64,000 nucleotides of DNA from Trichoplusia ni (GCF_003590095.1 NC_039479.1:8928001-8992000); one strand, 5' to 3'; shown: positions 11,981 through 26,431, counted from the stretch's first letter. Notes: generated from the letters alone by a model not told the origin. Translations and numbers: made by a program.

Positions 11981-14900
11981 AAGAGAGAAAGAAAAATAAC
12001 CATATGACCAATTCAATTGTTTACTATAAATATAATTCTTTTATATATTTTTTAATAATTATTTATATATATAGTAAATAAATGAATTTAAACGTATTCA
12101 CAAGTTCCAAATATAAACCATTCTTCACCGAATTCTATGAACACTGTTAGTTAATACCAGGACAATGAGTTTGTTATATTTCGCAGAGCTGGTGTGAAAG
12201 CGGACAAATCTAAATAATTAACGATACGATATAATATATGTCAGGTATCGTTGGTATGAAGGGAAATAGATTCGATAGTCGCTGAGGGATGTGATGAGTA
12301 GAGACATGTATATCACGAGCTAATGAGTTATCTGAAGGGGCTCAGCTAGGGAATGGTGAACATGTTGGTTGGTAGTGGTACACAGGTCGATTCTGAGATG
12401 TCTATCAGTGATATGGTCTGAGAATAGTTTATGTTTATGGTGATTTTTAAATAACTTACTTAAATTATTTATTGATAAGCAGTATTCGAACTGTTGAAAT
12501 ATTGTCATGGCAATCATTCTTTTGTAATAATTTCAGGGGGACGAACGAATCCAATTCTTCTACGAACATCGAATTTTTGAAAATAAATACCTTTACCTTT
12601 AACCACACGACAGTATAGATAGATAGCTACACAGACGTAACGTCAAGTACTTAGTGAGAGAGATCCTCACAGAAACCGCGGGCTCGCAACAATAGTATAT
12701 AGGGCACATTAAGCACATCCATCGATCCCTCCCGATCACATTCGGAGCTACATTGTTTACTTCGCAAATTGAATTGCAAACCTCCAGCGCGCGCTCATTA
12801 CGACTGAAGGACCAAATTATTTGTTGCCGCCGAAAACAGCTATAAACTAAACCTATTTGTAGTTCGCGTCTCAATAATGTTGTTTTGTACTAGAACTACT
12901 AGGACTAATCCAATACACTCAGTTGTTTACCAAACAACAACGGTCCTAACATTTCACGTCCATTGCTCGCCGGTGACCGCCGCGCTGTTCCGACGTCCTA
13001 ATTGCGCGGGCGATGGAGGTAATAATTGGGTGTTTGGATAATTAATATTGTGCGAGGTGGGTTCACGAACTCGGCGCTGTATACGTTATATATGTTATAT
13101 TATTTCGTTTCCGCCGATTTGTAAATAGGGTCAACAATAGAAAACACTATTAAGGTCAGTTAAGGAATAAATAAAAAATATCGCACAACATAATTTTCTT
13201 TTATTACTTACTGGTATTGTTCTGTGGCTTTTAGTTTTTTGCTTAATAGTTGGCCTTAGGTTTTGTATCAAACATTTCTAAGATATTAATAGTAACCTTT
13301 TCGTTTAATATACATTGGAGTTCTTAACCCGTTTTATATATGCCTAATACAGTAATTATATGAACACTGAAGCTAATGTGAAAACGTTTGCGCGATGCAT
13401 CGGCGTACCGGCGAGCACGGGGCCGCCATCACCGCCTGCTTATATAAAGGACGGGCGCGCGGGTCAGCTCGGGACCGCTTATTGTTACCGCCGGCGGAAT
13501 GTGCCGAGTTTCCTGTTACGACTGCGTTAACTACTTCAATTGTTTGCACTTATGTAGCGCCCTCAGGAACCTTGAGCTCGGTGTCGATACTTTTGTTTTG
13601 ATTATCATAGAGTTAATTCTCTACCAGAATGTTTTCTTTCATTTCAGTTACAATGACTCTTTTTTTTCTTTTTCCTGATACGTATCTATAATTATCTTAC
13701 ATACACAGGTCAACCCAAAAAAAACGTCCTCGACTCTAAAAGATGCAAAACTCTTTAAGAAATAACTAACATGAATAAAAGACTCCTTTTACTCAACAAC
13801 CCTATCATCAAAACCAAAGCATTTTCATGAAACCCTGAAGATATAAAATACGCGTGGCCTTCATTAAAAAAATAACAGTGGAATAACGTTTCTTATTCTT
13901 GGCGACCCCGCGAGCTGCGCCGCACTGAATAGTTGACGACAAGAGCTCTTCGGGACGTGAGCCTGTGAAAAAATCATCATTACGAATGGAAACTTTACAT
14001 ATTTTATCACAGTGTTGTTACATAGGGCTTACAAACAACAAATAAATAAGAAAGGTTCGATCTGTGTTAGAGAAAAATAAGTTTCAGCTAGAGCGTAGTT
14101 CAGGATAGGAACTGCTAGCAGAGCCATGTCCCATGTACTGTTGAGATATAGGAGTGAATGTGAAAGATGCTCTCATACTAAGTGAAATCATATTACCGCA
14201 CCTCCCCTTCCCCATCAGAGAACCATTTGTCTTAATTTGATGCCAGAAATACTATTGTAGTCGGTATTGATAATTCCTATCCGAAGTAATTACTTGGGTG
14301 GGATGCTTGGATCCCGACGCCAAGCTATAAATTCCCAGGGTAGCAGGTCGAAACAGAATTAGTATTTAGTCGGAATTCCAAAGGCACCTTAATTCGAAAC
14401 TACTTCGTTGCTGTAACTTTGTTTGCGATAGTTTTTGATCGGAAGGAAAACGAATTGAGGAAAACCGGTGAGGGAGGCCTCCGGGAGTGCACGTAATAGG
14501 CCAGAGCCAGCACTTGATCGTCCCCCGGGACACCTCTCGTGTCATCAACTCTACGCTCTCATGGAGGCTCTTATGCACACAGAGAGTGTTCCCCTCAAAG
14601 CTCTTAAAAGGAATTTTGACTGTCATTGTAAGTGTTACGACAATTGATCATTTGGTTATGCTAAAAGAGGAAAAACCTTGTTTAAGCTCTCTATTTTTTA
14701 ACTTTGATAACATTTTTCTTTTTTCTAGTACTAGTAATAGTAGTCAAATGAAAAATTCGTATCACAGGAACTTATTCACCACCGTTAGATTACCTCAAAA
14801 TTCTACGAAATGAAAAACAATAACAATTAGCGGAATAAATACTATATTTTAAAATTCTGGAGACTGATAATAAATTCTACGACTAATTTTCTCTTTTACT

Positions 14901-16005
14901 TTCTATGGGTCGCGGGTAAGTACCAACCCTGGCAGCCGCTTAAATAATAGAGTATGGCGTGCGGCGTCAACAAAAGGAGCCCCATGTTTTATACAGGTCT
15001 CGGTCACGGGAACAACGCACCAACCTCGACATCAAACGATCCAATACTTTCCGATGTACTTCAATATTTCTACTTACAAAGGCTTATGAAACCTATAAAC
15101 TCCCTAAGCACGGCTTTTTCTATTGAAAATCACTTTTTCTTTATCGAAACCTTGAACAGCATTAAATAGCTATTTTAGAAGTTTACAAAATATTACAAAG
15201 AAAGTTGACAGTTAAAAAGTAAAAGATGTTCAATGATGGTGTAATTAAAATTTTGGTTTTAAGTGTATTGCTGGTAAGCACCCAAGTTGTTATTATTTTA
15301 AGGTTGCATTTATCGTTAAGTTGTATGTCATTTAACAAAAATATGAGTTCATTTGCCATCCCACTTGGAACATATTGATTTATAATCTGTTGCAGCAGAT
15401 GTTAATAACGGGCAATCAACAACAATGCTTAGTTAGTTGGATTACTCCAAAATTTGAAAGCTCGAGGTAAGCAAGCATTAGCAACAGCTTAGAACAAAGC
15501 GAAGTGTACTTCAAACATTATTAGAGCTGACTTCAGGAACTGGGTTAGCTAGTACTGGCAACTTGTACCTCAAGTCTTGCACAATTATGGCTTCTAGCAA
15601 ACACAGCTAGCTAACACCGTCCACAGTTTACGGCACACTTTAATTTTACGGTATTATAAAACTGCGAGAACACTGAATTCCTATGCATATAGAACGCGCA
15701 TAAAAGAGGTTTCCCAAATAAAGGCAGCTCCACAAAACTGACAAAACGGTTCGGTATAATATGTATGTTGTGCGTCGCGGTGCGGCCACCGGCACTCGTT
15801 TAGCTATGATATGAATCGGTGACACGTTTTTAGATTGCACTCGTTTATATAAATACCGGCAATGTTGTTATCAGAGTCATCAATAAGGATTCTGATTGAC
15901 AGCAGCGGGCAGCTATTCCGTTTATAAGTGTCATTTACGGCACTTCGTTAAAACAGTTTTAAGTAGTCGGTCGGTGAGCGTCGCTCGGGTAATCTATACT
16001 TCTAT

Positions 16006-16164
16006 TCTAATATATAAAGCTGAAGAGCTTGTTTGTTTGTTCATCACGCTGCGACTAATAGGAGCTAAGATAAAATAGAAAATGTGAAAAAAACCGGGCT
16101 GGTATACCTAAATCATTACTTATATCTTCTACCCACGGGGACGAAGTCGCGGGCAACAGCTAGT
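16006..16164 (+). mobile_element. Helitron-like non-autonomous element, short copy
   Basis: The element starts TCTAATATATAAAGCTGAAG and ends GGGCAACAGCTAGT followed by T. It matches the copy at 59617-59848 at both ends and in the CTGCGACTAATA/GGAGC block, but lacks about 70 bp of the interior. ACGAAGTCGCGGGCAACAGC near the 3' end is the usual signature of this lepidopteran family. No coding capacity. Confidence 0.6.
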
Positions 16165-18879
16165 TACAGATAAACTTTGCTGTAGACTCTACTGAATGAT
16201 TTCTAAAAGCTGACTTCGTTTAGTTCGTTTTGATATCAGTTTTCTTAAACATCACCCAAAGCTTCTTCAAACTACTCTATTTAGTTTGTTGCGGACTTTT
16301 GATCTTGTCCTAAGCTGAAGTAATGACGTCATGGAGGTATTACAGTTTCATGGAAACATAGTCGTAATAATATGTACATGTTACGTGTTACATATTATTA
16401 TACTAGACAGACTACAAAGCGCTCTGACGAATAATAGATACTGTCAAGTGTTCTAGGTCTCTCGCTAATCACCAAACCGCTTTATTAAGGAAGCTCTATC
16501 TACCTATCTCTATCGACTTATTAAAATGTATGTCAATACTCATAATATATCCGTTTATTATAAATAGCTCTTGAAACATGTTTGTCCAATGTATCCTGTT
16601 ACACTTACACTCGTTGAGTGACTTGTGTGAGTCTCAGTAAGCGAGGCGTGTCAGTATCAATCTCGATAGCGAGTCACTACGAGTTAGTAATAAAATTCCA
16701 GTGACTGACTGTTGTATCTGAATCTCAGTGAACCGGAAAAAGGGAAAAATAAAAGCACGTTTGCAATTTTTGCGAATGAAAAATGGCGATAGTACGCGGC
16801 GCGTGCGGTACCGAGGTCCTGCGACCACCGCCGAGCGAGCAGCGGCCCGCCGCGCGCCGCCCCCGGCTGGCTGACTTATAGCAAGCTCATCTAGATTATA
16901 ATATCCGTGTTGTGTCACGGATACAACTTTAATAAGAATCTAAGCTTAAGGCAGACAATGTACAAAATGAAATGAGGTGATAGGTTAGTTCTACTACCAA
17001 CAACTACTGTAATAACAAATATTTATTTGCTGAAGAGAACGTTTAAAGTGTGATTTTGGTAAACTTAAAAACACCAAACTATTCTGTATTTCTGAAAATA
17101 TAGTGTTACACTTGTTTATTGAAGCAGTGACCGAAATCCTCACTCAAGCACACCTGCGCCTCTGTAATCAACAATTCACTCTTGTAAACAGGTTTGTGGT
17201 TTAATAAACACGTAATTACAATCTAATTCCGTTACAAGTGATCAGCGCCGATACCGCGGTTCACCGACCACGCGTCCTAAAATAAAATATTTAACAGCAC
17301 AATAAAAATACCAACATTTATGGGCACGGCCGGAGTCAAACTAAAATGATAAAAATAACGCGAACAAGTCACTCACTCCCTCACTCAGAGGGAACGAATG
17401 GTGTGTTAATGGTGTAACGACACGACACCGACACGGCAACCGGCGCAGGGCACGCGACCGGCTCGGGACCGGCACGACGCCGGGACGACGCTGCCCGGAC
17501 GGTTATTAAATTTCCTATACGTAAACCAACCGTGGCATGAAGTCACAGCTTTCGTGGATCCCTGATATTAAATGTTGTATTATGAAGCTTATCCTGCTTT
17601 ATATCGATAGAACGGTAATATTGCTATAGCTGCAATATGAAAAAAAAACATATTACAGTAGAAATCTACAAACATTGGACAAGAAATCATTTAAAATAAT
17701 TCTGCAATGAGTTTCAAATTGCAGCTATTTGTCCTTCTTTTAATCTCTAGAAATCACGAAGTATATTTTTAAATGTGTTAAAAAGCACAAACCAGGAAGT
17801 TATCAAGTAACTTATAGACTTAATATTTGCTGTCGTGTTGAGTGGCACAGAGGTCCACTTTGTATAGGCAATATCATTGTAGAAGTGAGCGTTAACCGTG
17901 AGGGCGGCCGCGCGTCATCTCATTCCGCGTTACCCTATTATGCGCCACCATTTACCAAATTATACATTTTTTTATTTACCAACAAAGGTAAACATAATTG
18001 TGACCTTCGTTAACTCGTCAGGTAAGCGTAATTTTTGTCTGTTATCCTGACGCAGAATTTGTTGCGTGGTTATAAAAATTAAGGTACTTGGCTCCGCGCT
18101 CTCGTTTCTTTAAATTAATTGCACAAGTTTATTTTGTTAACTATTGACGTTTTATGTGGACGTGGGAGCAGCAGAGTTCATCGTTTATTTAATATTCTGC
18201 GCCACTCGTAAAAGTCTACTCATGGAAGTAGAATTATTAGAGTTGCTTCTGGCTATGAAAAAATTTTGATTATTCCATCTGGTGCTTATTATTATCATGA
18301 GCGAATAGGTTTCAAAATACTTTTTTGAAGCAGTATGAGGTACTTAGGAGTTTTCGTATTTTACTGGCGAATTATATGAACAATAGTATGTAAACTGAAG
18401 AAAGCATACAGCAGTTTAAATATATACCCCGGCATTTAGTAGAGGCAGTAGTTATTTAATGAGGGCGCACACGGTCGCCGCTTGCGGAGTTTCGAATACT
18501 TTCCACTGCTCTCGTGTTGTGTCGCAGTTTTTGGAACTGCGAAGTTGTGCCCCGAATCTCGGGAAGAATTTCAAAATCTTACCAAGCATGTACATTCTAG
18601 AACAATATTTTAGTTTGCCGAGAACACTAGTATGATTTAATTTACACAGGTCACAGAGATGGTTATTTTAACAGAAACATCATATCTGGATTGCAAAATA
18701 CCGTGGTCAGGAATGTTGACCTATATCGTAATTTTAATGGAAAACTACTAGACATTACCGTTTAACACTTCACATCTAACATAAAACATAATTCCATAGT
18801 ATACTGTAACAAACCAAATAAACATGTCATGAATCTGAACATTATTTTATGTGTGAGTTGAAGGTTGTGGAGCAAATCT

Positions 18880-19070
18880 CTGTCGTAAAGGAAGTGTAAC
18901 ATTCAAAGAGCGGCGAGTCCGGGAGGGCCCGGGTGGGTCCGGTCCGGGGCAAACAGACGCGCGACACGACCGGGACAATCCGGGGACGGCTTTGAAGTTC
19001 ACCGCGTTTTGTTCCTTTGTTTATTACACCGGGATCGTTACGTACCGCCGTGGAGGACGTTATTAAAATG
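18880..19070 (+). other. Candidate first exon ending in ATG at a splice donor
   Basis: A strongly GC-rich stretch (18900-18990) leads to TATTAAAATG directly followed by GTAAGT at 19071. First exons whose last codon is the start codon are a known arrangement in insects. There is no independent proof of transcription, and the downstream coding exon was not found. Confidence 0.25.
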
Positions 19071-21542
19071 GTAAGTACACCGCGACTGTCATCGTCGAGT
19101 AAATAAAACTTGTACTTTATATCCATTTTATTTTCTTGCACAGATGTACCGCAGGGTTCCAGATGTTTGTTTGTTTCATACAACATTTACACAACTATTA
19201 AAACCTCCTTAACATGCCTCATCTTAACCCTAAGATTCAAAGCTCTAAAATGATGAAGTTTATCTATAAATATCTACAGTATCAATACCGATCAGGGATT
19301 AGTAACGAGTAGAGCGAAGCCTTAGTTTGTTTCCCAATAAATTGTAGTAAATTTGACACGTAACAGACGTTTATGAACGAACAACAACTTTTATTCCCCA
19401 ATACACGTAACGATTGTCGCTATAATATCATAAAATCTGCCGACGTACACGGAATGATTGGACAAGCAAGCGAAAACCATTCTTATCTGTAAGTACGTAA
19501 GTTTTTAAATCCCTTGTATTGTTCGATGGGTTGACGTGGCGATGGTATTTTGCAGGCCGTTCGTCGCGAAGGTTAAAGGAATTTCACACTAAAATGAAGC
19601 TCAAATGTAACCGTCTCTTCGGTTTGACGACATGAATTGCTCCCGATACTTACAAAGGGATTCGATACCTTACGCTTATTAGGCTGTTCTGTGGCCGCTT
19701 TGAGCGGGAGCCGAGCCTTGCTCAAATAAAACCTTACACGTAACCTAATTTAAAATGTATCAATGTCTTATAGGGTTTCAATTATCATAATGGTTGCATT
19801 TTCAAGCTTTTCTTTTACAATATATGTACTTCTTGAAAATTACTTTTTGTTTAGCAATGTGTGTTTGAATATGCTATTCGGGACCACAATTAGTAAGGTG
19901 AATCTTCTGCACTTAGTAAGTACCAGAAAAAAAGGTCCACATCTTGACTATTTTTTAAATCGCAAATATCGGCAAACGCCACCAAACTGGTAAAAACTAG
20001 CTCAAACAATTTCCACTTCTTATGCCAAGTGGTATGTCATAGCATATCAACTATCCCCAATCCTATTTCCTTAATTTACACGTGTATCTATTTTTAATAA
20101 TAAGTGTATTCATTTTTGTTTCACGAATATTCTAAATGTTTCTTTTCACTTGTGTCAGTCCCTCAAATCAACTTCACTCTGAGTTGTTTAACAAAATGGC
20201 CGTGCAATCATCTGGACTGCCGCCGACGTTTCCGTCGTCACGCTGAGCAATTGCCCATTGACCTTCACAGTGTGTGGAGACACAGAATTTAAGCTGACAG
20301 AAAAACATTTACTTACTTCTGACATACTGCTTGTTTGCAGACTTTCACCTCTTGAGACCAAAATGGTCATGCGCTGTTTTAGGAAAATCATATTCGGATT
20401 TTTATATCGCGAAATATCGAGTGTGATTACAAGTGCCCAAATCAGAGAGTCGTGGAAGGATTTTGCCCAGCAGTGGAACATAGTAAGCATTACAAAAGAT
20501 ATTTGTTGTATTTTCTATTAATCATGGTAAAATATCATTGACTATTTCGGCAACATATCGACAATTCAAAATGTAATTACCACAAGCGTTATAATTAATC
20601 AGTAAGTTAATATTTAATAGATAGCTGCTGATATTTTCAATTAGTTCGTGGACCACATTATATCCGAACAATGGACCTGATAGTTTTATCGTTGAAGCCC
20701 AAAGACCACAAATCTATAAATCTTTATAGCTGAATACATTTAACATTTAAATCCTTGACATTTTTTACTTTCTAGATCCGTTTCTTCTCTCCTCCGTACT
20801 AAAGGACGACTCGTTTACTGGAAAATGGTTTTTGAATTAAAAACCGCAGCTAGTTAGTAATTGGTTAATTACATTACTTCCGCATGTCCTGGAGTTTGAC
20901 GAATAATTAATTGACGCGATGCCGCGATGGCTACATGTGTGTATTATTTGCTCGTGTAATTACATGAAGCAAATAGGTAAACCAAATAAACTGCGACAAA
21001 CAAATACGTGCGCTCGTGATGTTTGCTCGCTTCCGATACGGGAGATCAAGTGATGTGACGTGTTCCTGCCACACATGGCTACATACGTACAAACATACAG
21101 ACCGACATTTATTTACCTTTTCCTTGCCATTAGTCTCTTGTGATACGTCAAGATTGTGATTATTGATTTATGTCTCTTGCTCTTGCGTTGTTAACCATAA
21201 ATTTGTCACAAGCTTTTTTTATTCACTTATTCCTATTGATGGTAAAGATAAAAACTGGAATAAGTAAATCAAAAAGACATGCTGGTAATTTCCGTGTATT
21301 TTCAAACTCGATTAAAAGCGACAATTCACTTAAAGTGATCACAAATTTTAAGTGATCGATAAAGTATACAAACACGATATCAAATTATATGGTTTGGTTA
21401 TACTTCGAAATATTCCGCGATACTTACCACATGTATGAGAGAGGTATCTCGTGGAATTCCATTAAATTTCCGTAACATAAACCAGGTCCATGATAATATT
21501 ATGGATGTACATCAGTATCTCTGTGATTGAATGTCGGGAGCC

Positions 21543-21561
21543 GGGGGGGGGGGGGGAGGGG
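21543..21561 (+). repeat. G14 homopolymer tract
   Basis: Fourteen G residues are followed by A and GGGG. A similar G10 tract is at 2141-2150 and a C10 tract at 29980-29989. Such runs are length-unstable and error-prone in assembly. Confidence 0.9.
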
Positions 21562-22444
21562 CCGATCTGTTCATCCGAGGAAATAAGATGAATGCCCTGA
21601 GAGGATCTTTGAATAAATTTACGGGAAATACTTTTACAAATAGGTCTCCTCATTACGTTATTATATGAGGCTGGTGAAATGAGGCAGCCAAATTGAAATG
21701 CATAATGTTGAGTCAATGATGATTAAATGATCATCATCAAATTCCTATCGTGTTCCTTCAACATTCATCAAAGAAGTGCAAACGAAAATCGATTTAAAAT
21801 TCTCTTACAGAGGTAACAGTATGCTATGTCTGGAATCCAAAACCTACCCGAGGTAGTTTAAAACAGAGTTAAGGTCAATTTGTTGTTTGGAGAGCGAATA
21901 AAGCGCGATACATCGCGAATAAGCGGCATCCAGGTCAGAAAGTTATGACAGTGACGAGAGCAAGTTGCAAAGGTTAGTAGGTTAGTGGGCAAGTGCATAA
22001 ATACTCCGCTTGTTCACCTTGAGGTGTGAAACTTGGCGGCGAGGCTGAGTGAGGGCTCCGGTTACTGAATATATGAGCTGTATAAATGTGATGGAGGAAA
22101 ACAGACTTTAGAGATGAAACTGCTTAGGAGATGGGTAAGACACCTGATATGGAAACATACCTATATGTTGTATTAGTGGTTGTTATAAAGTCACCTCCGC
22201 GCCAATCCTAAATATGGATTAAGTATCTCCAAAAGAAGATCCAAAATGATTCAACACTCTTAAATTAAAAATCAAAACAATGTTACAATGAGATCATAAC
22301 CGTGACACATCCAAAGCTTGCCCCGTACATCAGCGCGAGCCGGCTTCATACAGAACCCGCAATAAGTCACATCGCACAGTCCCACGCGGGAACATAAATA
22401 AAAAGGTATGAACTAAATCCTGTGAGTCAAAGCGATCAGCTCGT

Positions 22445-22648
22445 ATGGCCGATGTATTATTCAGCGCTCACTACATCATAACGAAATGGCTCAATAAAAT
22501 ACATACTAAGACTCTACACTTTCACAATATTTTTAAATTCAATTCCTATATCAATTTATCGGGTGTCGACTGTGATCCCACTGGGTACTTGCATGAGGAT
22601 GACCCTAATATGCACCAAATACGATCCTTAAGGCATCGGAATAAGGTA
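22445..22648 (+). CDS. Candidate exon ending in a strong donor (unrecognised)
   Basis: An open frame from the ATG at 22445 ends CGGAATAAG before GTATGT at 22649. The last 28 codons (VDCDPTGYLHEDDPNMHQIR, then SLRHRNK) look protein-like, with about half of third positions G or C. The first 40 codons are AT-rich and less convincing. The only nearby acceptor-like AG is at 22509-22510 and lacks a good pyrimidine tract. No family is recognised. Confidence 0.22.
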
Positions 22649-25505
22649 TGTTTTCGCAGATTGTAAGTTTAATGTAACTTTGGTGAGAGGTTATGCAGTT
22701 ACTTGTCATTTGATATCTCTGTACTGAAGTATAGGACCCAGGGGAGGAGGGAAATGGGGCATTTAGTGTGACCCACCGAGAAGGCTATCTGTCACCTGTG
22801 AAGTGGTTTCCTGGTTGTGGTTTTATAGGCTTAGTTTCAATGTAAACAACGGGCTATTTTTGATCGATATAATAATATTTAATTTAAAATATATTGTGTT
22901 TATATTCATGGTACATTATGATTTTGAAAAAAGAAAATATGCTTATACTGTAACTTTCATTTATAAAAACTGCAACCGTAAAAAAAATATCAAAATGGCA
23001 GAACCTTAACACCCAAAAAAAATGTAACAGCAAACAATTTTTTTCTTCCTAAAAATACTATTAATTACATTGTCATGAACAACAAAAACCTAAAATTCTT
23101 CTAAACAAGGGTTGTCAAATTAAATTAAGATCCGAATATAGTTGATCGTTGTTGTTAACTATTGAGTAGGTAATTAGCACCGAAAACATTTTCACATTTA
23201 CACGACTCTACATTACCCATACAGCTTGCGCTTTACAGTCAATGTGTAACAGTTCTAAAACACTCATTTAAAGTAAACCGCACAACATTCAGAAAATTAA
23301 AACATCGACAAGAGACCGTTCGCAATGTTTCAATAGCCTGCAGTTAATGTTAAAAACTACATACGTAACATCATTTCACGTCCGTCCGACCATGAGTACG
23401 TAGCCGCTATTTATTCCTTACAATTCCACGTTTCAAAAACATTCAAAACTCTGCAGCTAAACATTTTCCAGGCACTTTGTACGTCGCGTATATTGGAAGT
23501 CAGAATCGGCGACCTCTATTTCCGCAACTGCAAAGATTCTCTAAAACGCCATTTAAGTTGAATAGAGCGGCCCACTTACGCGTGTCGCGCGAATACTCTC
23601 GTTGTGCGCCGAGAAATATTTTACTATTATTGTGCGATGCAATCGTACGGCGACTGCGGGAGGGACTCACATCGTGCACCGGATAGAACACACTTTAAAT
23701 ACAAAGCGAAGATTAAGGAAATTATACAACTTTAACAAGTCTGTTGCCGCACGCTGATACTTTCAGTTGAAATACGTTTCTTTGAACGAAGAGTTTTTAC
23801 TTACGTTTTATACTTTGCTGAGACTGTCTCATGCTAATTACTTTCATCCAATCTTTCTTTATGTAAAATAATACACAGAACCAGAATGGCCAGAACATTG
23901 AAATTTCATATTTTAGTATTAGTTAGTAAGTTAGAATGAAACGCCCGTCAATCCGCTTCACAAGTCACGCTTCTCGTATCCTCAGGAATGTGTTGGACGG
24001 AGCATAATTAATATCAGGATTAAGCTACACTGCGCGTCAGTCCTTCCCCGAAACATATGACTGTAGTAGCCTCGCAGATAATAATTGGTATGAAATAGTT
24101 TCAATTGTATATCAAACGTGATTAATTTGAAAACACATTTGTAACGTACTTTGATTTTTTTTTCATAAGAAACAGTTTTCGAATGTAAGTCGGTATCATT
24201 TTAATAACATTTTTTTTGTCATATAAAATTAAATTATGTATAGTTTCTCTACTCTTGGTCGTCGCAAAAAACATTGATGTTCTATTATCTGACAACATTT
24301 ATGATTGCTAGTACATTATTCATTACATGGATGTTCTTGTCACATATAAATAGGTTTTTAGACAAATTAAGCAAATATATTCAGCGTTTAGTTTTTTGTA
24401 GAATCGAATTTTCAGTATAAAAGTTGTTTAACGTAGAATCAGCTTTGTGCCGGGTAATTGTTTATGAGTTTTTGTGAATGCAAATATTGCACAATTGTTT
24501 TTCAGGGAATTATTTGTGTATGAAATAAATTCAAATTGAAACTATTTACATTTTAGTACTCGGATTATACATACAGTTATATTGTTCACGAACTCACACA
24601 ATGCAATGTTTATAAAATAATAAATAATAAAAGTTCGTTTACTTTCTCCACACAATAGGTATTAAGAGGATAAAGAGCTTTAGAATTCCAGATAATGTTC
24701 CCTTGTGATATACCTACTTATGTAATATAGCCATCGTAGGTGGCTAGTTGTACCCGCGTTCTAACCCTTATCTTGTTTAAAAAGGTAATACGTAGTGTTG
24801 TAAATTGGGATACGCTACGCAAGCCATAAAAGTAGGAACACCTGCAAATCGTGCGATCCGGCCCACACGCTGTGTTGGTACAATGTTGTCGATATCCGCA
24901 CCGGCGCTGCGGCCTGCGGATGTCGGCAAGTATCGGCAAACAATTAGAGGTGAGCGTGCGGATATTTTGTAGCTTAAAATATCCGCATGGCACGTTATTA
25001 TTGCAATGACACGTTCTGCGGTCTGCTTTGATTGTATTCGGATTAAATGGGTATAAATATACGTATATCGCTCGGTACGAAATCGATTGCTGTTTGTAAA
25101 GATTAAAAAAACAATTTGCGATGAAAATTGCATGAGATTATTTTATTTTACGAGGTGAATTGTTTCTGTTTTGCCAAAAAAGTGTAAATTTGTTAAAAGC
25201 GTGAACGCACAATAAAACAAGAGTATAAAAGTCAAAGAATCATTAGGGTGACGTCACAATTACATTGAGTCACCGAGCAATCGCTTGCCAATCGGCTTAT
25301 ACCCGGTATCGCCGCGCAACTGAGAGAAGAAACTCCAAGAAAATTAAGATTCAGAAGTTCCAGACAATGTAGATACAGTAGAAATAACGGATGTTTTTTG
25401 TTTAATGGATAATTATCTTGATTTGGCTACCTTGACATTTGTCTTTGTACACCTATGTATATATTTACAGAAGGCGCTAAAGGTGACCGATCGCAGGTTA
25501 AGCTA

Positions 25506-25812
25506 TTCGGACCAAGGGGTAAACTGTTTTCTAGGCAACTGGGTTGAGGAAGTCAGATAAGCAGTGGTTTCTGGTAAAACACTGGTACTTAGCTTCGCTC
25601 AGTTAGAATGGAAGCCAAAATAGTTGGGATAAGGCTAGCCTTATTAAATGGTTTCTCATAATAAGGCAATATAGTGCATCCTTACTTTAATAAGGCTAAG
25701 TCATTCATAGTTGGGCTATGAATGACTATGAATAACATCATTATGATGATGATCCATATATTTGTATGTAAATTACATACATACATAAATACATCATCAT
25801 ACAAACATCAAT
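25506..25812 (+). mobile_element. SINE/LINE 3' tail with ATG/CAT microsatellite
   Basis: CAACTGGGTTGAGGAAGTCA, then GATAAGCAGT, AAAACACTGGTAC and AATGGAAGCC..ATAGTTGGGA, match the 3' part of a very common lepidopteran repeat whose tail is normally (GATGAT)n. ATGATGATG and CATCATCAT tracts follow at 25737-25812. The stretch is clearly homologous to 47579-47684. An 11-bp perfect inverted repeat (25700-25710/25716-25726, loop TTGGG) lies in the tail region. Confidence 0.65.
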
Positions 25813-26431
25813 CACTATAAACACAAAACGTTTTCACATTAGACTTGTACTTCTGAGCTTGCCTGTGTAGTGTCTGGTGTCGTCGGTAGCGTTCGACGCG
25901 GCGTCTTCGCCACACTTAATTAAAATGTTCCCAACACTTCATTCAATAATGCTTTCGTTGGTTTTAAAGGAAACCACTTATTACTTTGAAGTTGTGTTTT
26001 CATACTCTTTTCAAGTTTTGTGTACCTACGGTGTTTGTGTCAAGGGCGTGCTGTGTCCCCAAACTCTAATAATAAAAACAAACATTTCCAGGTCGATCAA
26101 GTACCTGTCATGACGTATGTGAAGTTTAAACGTGAATCTATGAAGCTTAACATTAACCTTGACCACTTAACCATTATCAAAAATAATTTCGTTGGCAATC
26201 AATGGGTTGAAAAGTTGCTTTAGGAAATTATTGTCCGAAGCTTTCAATAAACACAGTTATATTAATTTAATTTTCAAATTGAATCATTTAGTACCCAAAG
26301 TGTTGTTAATTGGGTATTATTTCAGGGCTCTTGACGCCTTACTGTCTTACGAGTTACAAAGACAAGTAGAATTGTACCAAAGCTTATAAACTGCAATGGT
26401 TTATCATAGAACAAGGGAAGAGATTCAAAAT

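Larger units (their letters stand above)
6950..16005. other. Non-coding stretch with GC-rich islands
   Basis: Besides the SINE fragment near 9.4 kb, the tandem repeat near 11.0 kb and the Helitron-like copy near 11.8 kb, nothing is assignable. GC-rich patches occur at about 7160-7205, 10165-10205 and 13390-13500. TGTCACGTGACA (12-bp palindrome with an E-box core) lies at 10146-10157. At 14366-14630 long frames are open on both strands but no family is recognised. Confidence 0.5.
16165..25505. other. Non-coding stretch, few repeats
   Basis: It holds the two exon candidates listed separately, GC-rich patches at about 16790-16870 and 17420-17505, and TGACGTCA at 16324 and 25249. Overlapping short frames on both strands at 20188-20521 have no recognised match. 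The rest is unique AT-rich sequence. Confidence 0.5.

Noticed and set aside
14366..14813. Open frames on both strands (86 and 108 codons) with a GTAAGT at 14628
   Set aside because: Neither frame is clearly better and no family is recognised; not strong enough to call an exon.
20188..20521. Overlapping 87- and 100-codon frames on opposite strands, considered as a transposase remnant
   Set aside because: No motif of any transposase family could be recognised; composition is unremarkable.
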